Assembly (NCBI GenBank): GCA_015486145.1
Contig: WFSH01000202.1
Location: 1-15,562, forward strand
Length of the DNA stretch: 15,562 nucleotides
Reading direction: 5' to 3'
Source of the DNA: Mesoaciditogaceae bacterium
Lineage (GTDB): Bacteria; Thermotogota; Thermotogae; Mesoaciditogales; Mesoaciditogaceae
Shown here: positions 1 through 6,066 of the stretch, piece after piece
Numbering within the stretch: position 1 is the stretch's first letter
How the letters are laid out: every line of letters begins with the position of its first letter
Made by a program: the position numbers and the translations under genes
Notes under the pieces: generated by a model
Database searches by the model: none
What the model was told of the DNA's origin: nothing
Seen by the model: the letters and a program-made list of their open reading frames with translations, nothing else

Positions 1-234
1 ATCAAAAACAGGTTTATACCCGGTGATTTTTAAAAAGTTTGCCATTTCATTGTACAATTCTTGATAAGGATTTTCATTTTCGCCATGAATGAGCTGTTCA
101 GAAACCTCATTGTCTATAATTTCATGAAAAGGTATCGGTTCGAACGCATTAGAAGAAATGAGATCTAAATGAACTTTCTCCATTTCATCTTTAGAAAAGG
201 CGAGTGTTACGTTTTCCATTTTCGTTACAGCCAT
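1..234 (-). CDS. A/V-type ATP synthase subunit I, N-terminal part (runs off window)
   Basis: This is the first 78 codons of the membrane stator subunit (subunit I, equivalent to subunit a), which forms the ion half-channel against the K ring and carries a long N-terminal cytoplasmic domain. Only that cytoplasmic start is present. The protein begins MAVTKMENVTLAFSKDEMEK, matching the family pattern of a short beta strand followed by a helix (K-M-x-x-V-T-L-x-x-x-K-D-x-x-x-K-V). The frame stays open to the window edge. The ATG at 234 is preceded by GAGGTGA, and that ribosome binding site overlaps the TGA stop of the upstream subunit C gene, only 9 bases away, so the two are probably translationally coupled. 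The assignment rests on the N-terminal pattern plus the operon context; the transmembrane part lies outside the window. Confidence 0.85.
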   Translation of the reverse strand, partial: MAVTKMENVTLAFSKDEMEKVHLDLISSNAFEPIPFHEIIDNEVSEQLIHGENENPYQELYNEMANFLKITGYKPVFD

Positions 235-243
235 GAAATCACC

Positions 244-1317
244 TCAAATTTGTCTTATCAAGTAACCTTTAATTTCATCGGGGTTCATGCTGTACCTAAC
301 ACCTTCAGTGATGGTTGTTATGTCCATGATCTCGTATTCTTTGAGGAAAGAGTAATGAAAGAAAGTGGCAATCGAAAATCCTCCAAGAACGGACACAGAC
401 TTCTGAGCCTTTCTGTAGAGAAACCTTTTTATATTTCGAGTTATTAGATGAGAAGTAATACCTGCTGTGTTCACGTCATCACTCAAAATTTCCTTGTAAG
501 TACCACTTGAAATGAGATTTAAAAGCTCATTGGTGCCACGAGCATCACATAATTTGTGAAGAACTGAAACACTCAATTTAAATCGCATGGGTATGAGAGA
601 GTTGTAAAGCTCCTCAGGTCTTAAAGCGTAAAATTCTTTTGTTCTCACAATCCATTCTATGTTTATGAGGTCAGCTCTTTCTCCAACCATCTCTCTGACC
701 GCCATGTAATCATCGTAATCCAGATCAACAGAAGCTTTTAATATTCCGAAAAACAACCATCTATCGAGGGCATTTTCAATAGAACCAATTACATTTGGTC
801 GTTCACTTGCAAATATATTCCTGATTATTTCTTGGTATGGTGTTTTCTCTAAATTGTTGAGTATTTCTTCTCTACTTGATGATGAGGCAACTTTTATCGG
901 ATCGATGAGCGCTTTGTTCCCTATATCGTAAAACTTTCCCTTCAATTCTTCAATTTTCTTTTTAGTTTCTGATTCCATCAAAGCGTTTCTTAAAGCGAGT
1001 TTCAGATTTTCTAACTCATACCTCCTCAAAATGTAGCTTGCAAATGTTCTATCAAGTGTGACAAAAAACGTGAAAAACCTCTTCACATCTTCAACCAAAT
1101 CGGCTTTCAAGATGGTTTCTAAATCTCTCCTGTGAATTTCCTCCGGGTTGACATTCTTTAGCGCAGAAGAGTACATCGCGGTTTCTTGAAGAAATTTGGT
1201 AATTTCCGGAACCGATTCTTTAGCCATCAAGGCTTCATAATCTTTATCTTTGAGAAATTTGCTTGCCATGGCAGCCAGTTTTGCCCTGACGCCGGCGTAT
1301 TCTAAAATACTACCCAC
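244..1317 (-). CDS. A/V-type ATP synthase subunit C (rotor funnel subunit)
   Basis: This 357-residue, largely helical protein fits the AC39 / subunit C family, the funnel-shaped subunit (d in eukaryotic V-ATPase) that links the central stalk to the membrane rotor ring. It opens with the family pattern Y-A-x-x-R-A-K (EYAGVRAKLAAM) and continues with three repeated helical bundles containing the typical Arg-rich helix (FASYILRRYELENLKLALRN). Length is within the usual 330-370 range. I chose the GTG at 1317 because AAGGGG lies 7 bases upstream and the start overlaps the stop of the preceding coiled-coil gene by 8 bases. A longer in-frame ATG at 1347 would add ten residues buried in the upstream gene and lacks a comparable binding site. 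It sits between the peripheral-stalk gene and subunit I, which is not the most common order. Confidence 0.9.
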   Translation of the reverse strand: MGSILEYAGVRAKLAAMASKFLKDKDYEALMAKESVPEITKFLQETAMYSSALKNVNPEEIHRRDLETILKADLVEDVKRFFTFFVTLDRTFASYILRRYELENLKLALRNALMESETKKKIEELKGKFYDIGNKALIDPIKVASSSSREEILNNLEKTPYQEIIRNIFASERPNVIGSIENALDRWLFFGILKASVDLDYDDYMAVREMVGERADLINIEWIVRTKEFYALRPEELYNSLIPMRFKLSVSVLHKLCDARGTNELLNLISSGTYKEILSDDVNTAGITSHLITRNIKRFLYRKAQKSVSVLGGFSIATFFHYSFLKEYEIMDITTITEGVRYSMNPDEIKGYLIRQI

Positions 1318-1639
1318 GCTTTTTCCCCTTAACGATTTCGGAGACAAATTTGGATATTGTATCGTCTTTAATTTTAGAGTAGCTATCTTTTAAAAACTCC
1401 ATCTCGGATTGAGTTTTTTTGATCATGTTGTCCGTTCGAGTTTTAGCCTCAATTTCAGCTTTTTCAACAATATCTTTAGCAGTTTTCTCGGCCTCATTTA
1501 TCTTTGAATCCAGCAGCGCTTTTCCTTCTTTTTCAGCGGCTGATATCATTTCTTTTGCTTTTTTCCTTGCACTATCTACAAGATTTCTGGAATCTTTTTC
1601 CGAAGCTATCAGTTCTCTGACAATATCCTCCACTTCCAT
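1310..1639 (-). CDS. A/V-type ATP synthase peripheral-stalk subunit (H/G type, coiled coil)
   Basis: This 109-residue protein is almost entirely alanine-, lysine- and glutamate-rich helix with heptad spacing (for example ARKKAKEMISAAEKEGKALL), as expected for the H (AhaH/G) subunit. That subunit pairs with subunit E to form the peripheral stalk tying the catalytic head to subunit I. It is the first gene of the operon. The ATG at 1639 has an excellent ribosome binding site, AAGGAGG at 1653-1647. The coding end overlaps the GTG start of subunit C. The sequence itself shows only a coiled coil; the specific assignment comes from its length, its leading position and the two ATPase genes behind it. 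An E-type subunit is less likely because E proteins are about 180-200 residues with a globular C-terminal half. Confidence 0.8.
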   Translation of the reverse strand: MEVEDIVRELIASEKDSRNLVDSARKKAKEMISAAEKEGKALLDSKINEAEKTAKDIVEKAEIEAKTRTDNMIKKTQSEMEFLKDSYSKIKDDTISKFVSEIVKGKKRG

Positions 1640-1673
1640 TCTAAAACCTCCTTACCCCGGAAAAGCTTATATC

Positions 1674-1702
1674 ATTATAACACCTTATAACACCTTTGTC
1701 CT
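1674..1702 (-). promoter_or_regulatory. Promoter of the A/V-ATPase operon
   Basis: Reading leftward, AGGACA (1702-1697) is a four-of-six match to a -35 box. It is followed after 17 bases by a perfect TATAAT (1679-1674). The start codon of the first ATPase gene lies 35 bases downstream of the -10 box, leaving a short leader that carries AAGGAGG. The spacer and -10 are built from a tandem 10-bp repeat. Confidence 0.7.
1675..1694. repeat. Perfect tandem 10-bp direct repeat in the ATPase promoter
   Basis: Two exact copies of TTATAACACC (1675-1684 and 1685-1694) abut. On the transcribed strand they read GGTGTTATAA twice, so the second copy supplies the -10 box and the first offers a near -10 (TATAAG) one helical turn upstream. 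The repeat is directly visible. A role as an operator or as an alternative -10 is an inference. Confidence 0.75.
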
Positions 1703-2396
1703 TTTTAGTATGGTAGACCTATATTTTTTAGATAGCTTTAAGGTCTCTTGATATTTTCTTGAAGTCCTCAGCATTTGTGAGAGAAAATGAGACTTTCGTT
1801 CTTCACTTCCTATTTTGTCATGTGAATTGGAACAAAGTAGTAATTGAGTACCGATTGCAAAAGAAGAAAAGTGCATGAGTGTGAAACTCTTAATGAAGAA
1901 CCATACACGAGAAAATCGCAGGTACGCTTGTTTCAGAAGGGAAGTGTGTTAATCTGGTTATGGAGCAAATATTGTGGCACTCTCAGAGGAAACGGAGAGA
2001 AACGGTGAAAACAAACCTGTTCCTAAAATTAGAAAGGCACACTTCTACTCGACAATTCATGAATTACCCGTACAAAAGGCTGCTGAAATACCACATTGTC
2101 ATTCTGAACTTGATTCAGAATCTCTTCAAAACAAGATTCCAGCTCGGTGGGCGGAATAACCATTTTCACGACCGAGGTAAAAGTCGAAGGGGTGTTGTCA
2201 AATGTCTTTTTCACTTACACGATCAAAGCGATAGCTGAGAAGAGAGGCATAGGATGTGCCAAAAAGCAGGGCTTCCATTTTAGCTCAATTGGCGATATAC
2301 TTTAAAGAAAGGGTTGAGCCTTATTTATGAGTTCGTTTATCTCGGGGAAAATCATAAATACCCAAAACTTGGGACAGTTCTACATCTCTTGACTTT
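1703..2396. other. Gene-poor stretch with coding-like remnants
   Basis: No intact gene with a credible start and ribosome binding site is visible in these 694 bases. Short protein-like islands occur in different frames. On the minus strand, a run ending NAEDFKKISRDLKAI stops next to the ATPase promoter. On the plus strand, about 1953-2093 reads NIVALSEETERNGENKPVPK followed by IRKAHFYSTIHELPVQKAAE. In another plus frame, 2147-2305 reads VGGITIFTTEVKVEGVLSNV onward to AKKQGFHFSSIGDIL and a stop. The last two flank a dispersed-repeat palindrome, as if one reading frame had been broken and shifted. I do not recognise a parent gene for any of them. Confidence 0.45.
2101..2121. repeat. Palindrome of the dispersed-repeat type
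   Basis: ATTCTGAA (2101-2108) and TTCAGAAT (2114-2121) form a perfect 8-bp inverted repeat around the loop CTTGA. The surrounding TGTCATTCTGAACTTGATTC is the kind of intergenic palindrome found as many dispersed copies in diverse bacterial genomes, where in-frame translation gives the familiar HCHSELDSES-like peptide. Only one copy lies in this window, so dispersal is inferred from resemblance. Confidence 0.55.
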
Positions 2397-2567
2397 TTAC
2401 ATTGTTTGAATGAACTCATTCAGTATCTTTGTTTTATCCTTTTTAGATGCTTTCACATAACGCTTATGCAAGATATTCACCAGTTCCCTTCTTTCATTCA
2501 TCTTCAACTCTTTCATCTTCTCACCCACTTTGAAATTGATAAGGTATTTGAGAAGATTATCCGTCAT
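2397..2567 (-). pseudogene. N-terminal remnant of an insertion-sequence transposase
   Basis: A 56-codon minus-strand frame runs from ATG at 2567 to TAA at 2397. Its centre reads NERRELVNILHKRYVKASKK followed by DKTKILNEFIQTM. This resembles the N-terminal region of integrase-like (DDE) IS transposases, where an R-x-x-L-x-x-x-x-x-x-R-Y-x-K-A-x-K-x-x-K segment followed by K-x-x-I-L-x-E-F leads into a helix-turn-helix. Here the frame stops just where the helix-turn-helix should begin, and the catalytic core is absent, so the copy is a truncated, non-functional fragment. Just beyond its stop, a small palindrome CCCAAAACTTGGG (2361-2373) followed by ACAGTTC could be the old element end. The family resemblance is from memory and moderately secure; the truncation is plain. 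Confidence 0.5.
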
Positions 2568-2596
2568 TCACTCATGATTTCGTATAGATTTTTATT

Positions 2597-2639
2597 TTGA
2601 CTCATCGACTCGCTTTCGTGTAGATTTTTTATGAGTCAA
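2597..2639. repeat. Inverted repeat upstream of the binding-protein promoter
   Basis: TTGACTCAT (2597-2605) and ATGAGTCAA (2631-2639) are perfect 9-bp inverted arms separated by 25 bases. The right arm ends 9 bases before the -35 box of the downstream gene. Overlapping it, a direct repeat of CGTRTAGATTTTT occurs at 2581-2593 and 2617-2629, 36 bp apart. The repeats are visible; a regulator-binding role, or an origin as leftover IS end sequence, is an inference. Confidence 0.6.
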
Positions 2640-2648
2640 TTCGGTTAT

Positions 2649-2678
2649 TTGACTTTTTGTGTGCTAATAAGATATAAT
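2649..2678 (+). promoter_or_regulatory. Promoter of the solute-binding protein gene
   Basis: TTGACT (2649-2654) and a perfect TATAAT (2673-2678) are separated by 18 bases, giving a near-consensus sigma-A type promoter. The coding start is 31 bases downstream of the -10 box and has GGGAGGTGG as its ribosome binding site. The inverted repeat at 2597-2639 lies immediately upstream, suggesting regulated expression. Confidence 0.8.
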
Positions 2679-2708
2679 AAAAGTCTTATTTCGAGGGAGG
2701 TGGTTTCG

Positions 2709-3962
2709 ATGAGGAAAGTTTTGATCATTGTTTTGGTACTGTCTCTTTTCTTATTGGCAGGAAGCATCTTTGCCAAAACGATCGTAACATTTTGGAATTC
2801 TATGGGTGGCCCTTTCCGTCAACCACTGAACCAAATAATATCTGAATTCGAAGCACAACATCCCAACATTGAGATAAAATCAATTTTCATGGATGATTAT
2901 GCAGTACTTTCTGAGAAATTGTTATCAGCTGCTATCAGTGGCCATCTACCTACTATGAGTTTGGTTTATTCCAACTGGACAGCTCGCCTTATGAAATCAA
3001 ATCTCGTTCAGCCTATGCAGACTTTTATTGATAATCCAAGCATTGGGTTATCAAAATCTCAGTTAGATAACATATGGAAAGTATTCTTAAAAGCAAACAC
3101 CTGGAATGGGAAAATATATACTCTTCCATTTAACAAATCTATTTATTTACTTTTCGTTAACAAGGATGCCCTCATGCTGGATGGACTCGGCATTCCAAAA
3201 ACTATTCCCGAGCTTATAAAAGATGCAAAAATTCTTACCATGAAGAATGCCTCTGGAAAAGTCATTCAATATGGTTTGGGGCTGAGGACCACAGTGGATA
3301 CCTTTGAAGTTTTTCTCAGACAAATGGGTGGCCATATTCTCAATTCTAATTACACCAAGGCACTTCTTACCTCGCCAGTGGCACTTAATACTCTTAAAAT
3401 GCTTGTTAAGCTTGTAAAAAGTGGAACAACTTTTGCACAAGGTGGTTATCTTGATGGTCCATTTGGAAACGGACGAATTGCGATGTTCATCAGCACATCT
3501 GCGGGAATTCCATTCACTGCGAGGAGTGTTGGTGGAAAATTTGCGTGGACGGTGGTTCCAATCCCTAAAGGGAAAACACAAGCTCCTCCATTTGCCGGAA
3601 CGGATCTTGCCATATTCAAAACAGCCTCCAAAAGTCAACAAATAGCCGCTTGGAAATTTGTAAAATTCCTCTTGAAGCCTGAAGTACAAGCATTTTGGGC
3701 TATAAAAACCGGTTATCTTCCGGTTGTAAAAACAGCGTTGGATACTCAAGCTTGGAAAATTTACAGTAACGAAAATCCAATGGCCAAAGTTTTGGTTTCA
3801 CAGATTCCTTTTGCCTCTTTTGATCCAGGCATAGCACAATGGAGTTCCATAAGAACAATTGTTGGAAATGCCGTGTCTGCTGCTATGCATTTCAAAGAAA
3901 CACCTGAACAGGCTTTGCAATACGCACAAAAGCAAATAAACAAACTGTTGGATGCAAAGTAA
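2709..3962 (+). CDS. Extracellular solute-binding protein of a sugar-type ABC transporter (family 1)
   Basis: This 417-residue secreted protein captures a solute outside the membrane and delivers it to an ABC permease. The signal peptide is clear: MRK, then a hydrophobic run to about residue 16, with a probable signal-peptidase-I cut after GSIFA at residue 22. There is no lipobox cysteine, so it is not an obvious lipoprotein. The mature part begins KTIVTFWNSMGGPFRQPLNQ and follows the UgpB/MalE-like family 1 fold: the strand T-F-W-N, a helix ending I-I-S-E-F-E-A-Q-H-P-N-I-E-I, the W-N-G-K-I-Y-T-L-P hinge strand, and A-W-K-F-V-K-F-L near the C-terminus. I start at ATG 2709, which has GGGAGGTGG upstream; an in-frame ATG at 2631 would add a non-signal extension that crosses the promoter. 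No permease or ATPase gene is adjacent, so the ligand (probably a sugar, oligosaccharide or glycerol phosphate) cannot be told. Confidence 0.92.
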   Translation: MRKVLIIVLVLSLFLLAGSIFAKTIVTFWNSMGGPFRQPLNQIISEFEAQHPNIEIKSIFMDDYAVLSEKLLSAAISGHLPTMSLVYSNWTARLMKSNLVQPMQTFIDNPSIGLSKSQLDNIWKVFLKANTWNGKIYTLPFNKSIYLLFVNKDALMLDGLGIPKTIPELIKDAKILTMKNASGKVIQYGLGLRTTVDTFEVFLRQMGGHILNSNYTKALLTSPVALNTLKMLVKLVKSGTTFAQGGYLDGPFGNGRIAMFISTSAGIPFTARSVGGKFAWTVVPIPKGKTQAPPFAGTDLAIFKTASKSQQIAAWKFVKFLLKPEVQAFWAIKTGYLPVVKTALDTQAWKIYSNENPMAKVLVSQIPFASFDPGIAQWSSIRTIVGNAVSAAMHFKETPEQALQYAQKQINKLLDAK

Positions 3963-4008
3963 TCAATTACTTCATTTTACACAGAAAAGAGGTAATTTTT
4001 ATTATTTG

Positions 4009-4041
4009 AAGTTCTCCACGACATTTGTGGAGAACTTTTTT
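4009..4041 (+). terminator. Intrinsic terminator after the solute-binding protein gene
   Basis: AAGTTCTCCAC (4009-4019) pairs perfectly with GTGGAGAACTT (4027-4037) around the 7-base loop GACATTT, and the run of T continues to 4041. An 11-bp stem followed directly by a T tract is a strong intrinsic terminator. It insulates the single-gene unit from the housekeeping operon that follows. Confidence 0.92.
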
Positions 4042-4121
4042 AAGCGGCAATATTCTTTTTCATTGATTTTTGACACCAAGGGCTGGTATAAATTTGCGAA
4101 GAGGGTGTGCAACCTTAAATA

Positions 4122-4130
4122 TGCTATAAT
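4122..4130 (+). promoter_or_regulatory. Extended -10 promoter of the metG operon
   Basis: TGCTATAAT gives a perfect -10 box (4125-4130) with the TGn extension. No good -35 box lies at the usual distance, which is tolerated by extended -10 promoters. It sits between the terminator and the metG start, 27 bases before the TTG, and is the only convincing promoter seen ahead of the eight-gene operon. Confidence 0.65.
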
Positions 4131-4142
4131 TATCAGAAATGT

Positions 4143-4150
4143 GAGAGGTG
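4143..4150 (+). promoter_or_regulatory. Ribosome binding site fixing the TTG start of metG
   Basis: GAGAGGTG ends 7 bases before TTG at 4158. No ATG or GTG in frame lies near, and the first residues after TTG (PKVFYVTTPIYY) are the conserved start of the enzyme, so TTG is the real start. Confidence 0.75.
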
Positions 4151-4157
4151 AAACAAC

Positions 4158-6056
4158 TTGCCAAAAGTTTTTTATGTTACGACACCGATTTACTACATAA
4201 ACTCCGATCCACATATTGGCTCTGCTTACACAACAATTGTTGCTGACATTGTTGCGAGATACAAAAGAATGATGGGATATGACACGTTTTTTCTAACCGG
4301 TACCGATGAGCACGGGCAACATGTGCTGAGATCGGCTCAATCTGCTCAAAAGGATCCAAAAGACTTTTCAGATGAACTTGCGACGCGGTTCGTTAACCTT
4401 TGGAAAGAATTGGGTATATCAAATGATGGTTTTGTTCGTACCACGGATGATTATCACATAAAAACCGTTCAAGATTTTTTCCAAAAAATGTACGATAAAG
4501 GCGATATTTATTTGGGAAAGTACGAAGGATGGTATTGCGTCAATTGTGAAACGTTTTGGACAGACAAAGATCTGAACAAAGATAAACTTTGTCCAACGTG
4601 CAATAGGCCGTTGGAGCACATCGAGGAGGAAAATTATTTTTTTAGGCTTTCCAGGTACACAGAGCCACTTTTAAAACATTTCAAGGAGCACCCTGATTTT
4701 GTTGAACCAGACTTTAGACGTAATGAGATGTTAAAAATACTTGAAGGTGGTCTCGAGGATGTGAGCGTGTCAAGAACATCTTTTAACTGGGGAGTCCCCG
4801 TTCCGTTTGACTCCAAACACGTCGTTTACGTTTGGTTTGATGCACTTATAAACTATGTCTCTGCCATAGGCTATGGCAGAGATGAAAAAATGTTCAACAA
4901 GTATTGGCCAGCCGATGTGCACTTTATTGGAAAAGAGATAAATCGATTTCACTCTTTGATTTGGCCGGCGATGCTCATGAGCGTGGGATTGCCCTTGCCA
5001 AAAAAAATATTCGCTCACGGCTGGTTAACCGTAAACGGTGAGAAGATATCTAAATCAAAGGGTAACGCTGTAGATCCGAGAATATTAATCAAAGCGTATG
5101 GAATAGATGCTGTGAAATATTATTTACTCAGAGACATTCAATTTGGGAATGATGGAGATTTTTCCGAAGATAATCTCATAGTTAGGATAAATGCCGATCT
5201 TGCCAATGATCTTGGAAATCTCGTTCATAGGACTCTTTCGATGATATCTCAAAATTTCGATACTCTTCCCACGCCTTCAGAAGTGGGAAAATATGATGAT
5301 GAGATTGAGAAACTCACGCTTGAAACAATAAAGGATTATTTTAGATTCATGGATGAATTCAAGTTCACAGAAGCACTTACAACTGTTTGGAAACTCATCA
5401 AATTTGGAAATAAGTACATAGATCTTACCGAACCATGGTTGTTGGCACATGACGACTCAAAAAGGGAGAGGCTTGCGACTGTGCTCTACAACCTTTCTGA
5501 CTTGATCAGGAACGTTGCGATCATGCTCTCACCTGTAATGGTGAAAACGAGTGAAAAAATTTTTGAGAAGATAAATCAAAAATTTGAAGGTATCGAGAGT
5601 CTCGGGTGGCATAAAACGGTGGCTGGCGTTAATGTCACGGTGGGAGAACCTCTCTTTCCAAGGATAGACATAAAAAAATGGAAAAAGGTGATAAATATGG
5701 TGAATGAAGAAACTCAAAAAGTTGATGAAAAATCACAAGTGACGATAGAAGATTTTGCCAAGCTCGACCTCAGAGTGGCGCGGATAATTAAAGCTGAACG
5801 TATTCCCAAAGCGGAAAAACTTTTGAAACTGATCCTTGATGTGGGAGGAGAAAATCGCCAAATAGTTGCGGGAATTGCCAAAACTTACACCCCGGAATCT
5901 CTGATAGGCCGAGAGATAATAATCATATACAACCTTAAGCCGGTAAAGCTCATGGGTGAAGAATCAAATGGGATGCTTTTGGCCGCAAAGGATGGCGATA
6001 AGTTAAGACTTTTAACGGTAGACGGTCAGGTGGAAACGGGAGCAAAAATATCGTGA
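4158..6056 (+). CDS. metG: Methionine--tRNA ligase (methionyl-tRNA synthetase)
   Basis: This cytoplasmic class I synthetase charges tRNA-Met with methionine using ATP. The 632 residues carry all the landmarks. The N-terminal VTTPIYYINSDPHIGSAY contains the HIGH-type motif as H19-I-G-S22. The connective domain has a single zinc knuckle made of C127-x2-C130 and C145-x2-C148. The KMSKS loop is K296-I-S-K-S300, followed by K-G-N. A helical anticodon-binding domain spans about 360-510. An appended EMAP/Trbp111-like tRNA-binding domain occupies about 528-632 (IEDFAKLDLRVARI onward to GMLLAAKDG), and in this family it promotes dimerisation and tRNA binding. The length is typical for the form with the C-terminal domain. 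It is the first gene of the operon; its stop overlaps the gyrA ribosome binding site. Confidence 0.98.
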   Translation: MPKVFYVTTPIYYINSDPHIGSAYTTIVADIVARYKRMMGYDTFFLTGTDEHGQHVLRSAQSAQKDPKDFSDELATRFVNLWKELGISNDGFVRTTDDYHIKTVQDFFQKMYDKGDIYLGKYEGWYCVNCETFWTDKDLNKDKLCPTCNRPLEHIEEENYFFRLSRYTEPLLKHFKEHPDFVEPDFRRNEMLKILEGGLEDVSVSRTSFNWGVPVPFDSKHVVYVWFDALINYVSAIGYGRDEKMFNKYWPADVHFIGKEINRFHSLIWPAMLMSVGLPLPKKIFAHGWLTVNGEKISKSKGNAVDPRILIKAYGIDAVKYYLLRDIQFGNDGDFSEDNLIVRINADLANDLGNLVHRTLSMISQNFDTLPTPSEVGKYDDEIEKLTLETIKDYFRFMDEFKFTEALTTVWKLIKFGNKYIDLTEPWLLAHDDSKRERLATVLYNLSDLIRNVAIMLSPVMVKTSEKIFEKINQKFEGIESLGWHKTVAGVNVTVGEPLFPRIDIKKWKKVINMVNEETQKVDEKSQVTIEDFAKLDLRVARIIKAERIPKAEKLLKLILDVGGENRQIVAGIAKTYTPESLIGREIIIIYNLKPVKLMGEESNGMLLAAKDGDKLRLLTVDGQVETGAKIS

Positions 6057-6066
6057 GGTGTGAATT

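Noticed and set aside
1685..1876. A 63-codon minus-strand open frame upstream of the ATPase operon.
   Set aside because: It crosses the ATPase promoter, has no ribosome binding site and no recognisable domain, and its composition is not convincing.
1880..1960. Group II intron or other ribozyme-like start (GTGTGAAAC near 1878).
   Set aside because: No domain V-like hairpin, no reverse transcriptase and no matching 3' end are visible, so the match to a GTGYG start is likely chance.
3147..3749. A 200-codon open frame antisense to the solute-binding protein.
   Set aside because: It is Cys-, His- and Trp-rich with no domain, and lies wholly opposite a clear gene, so it is a chance shadow frame.
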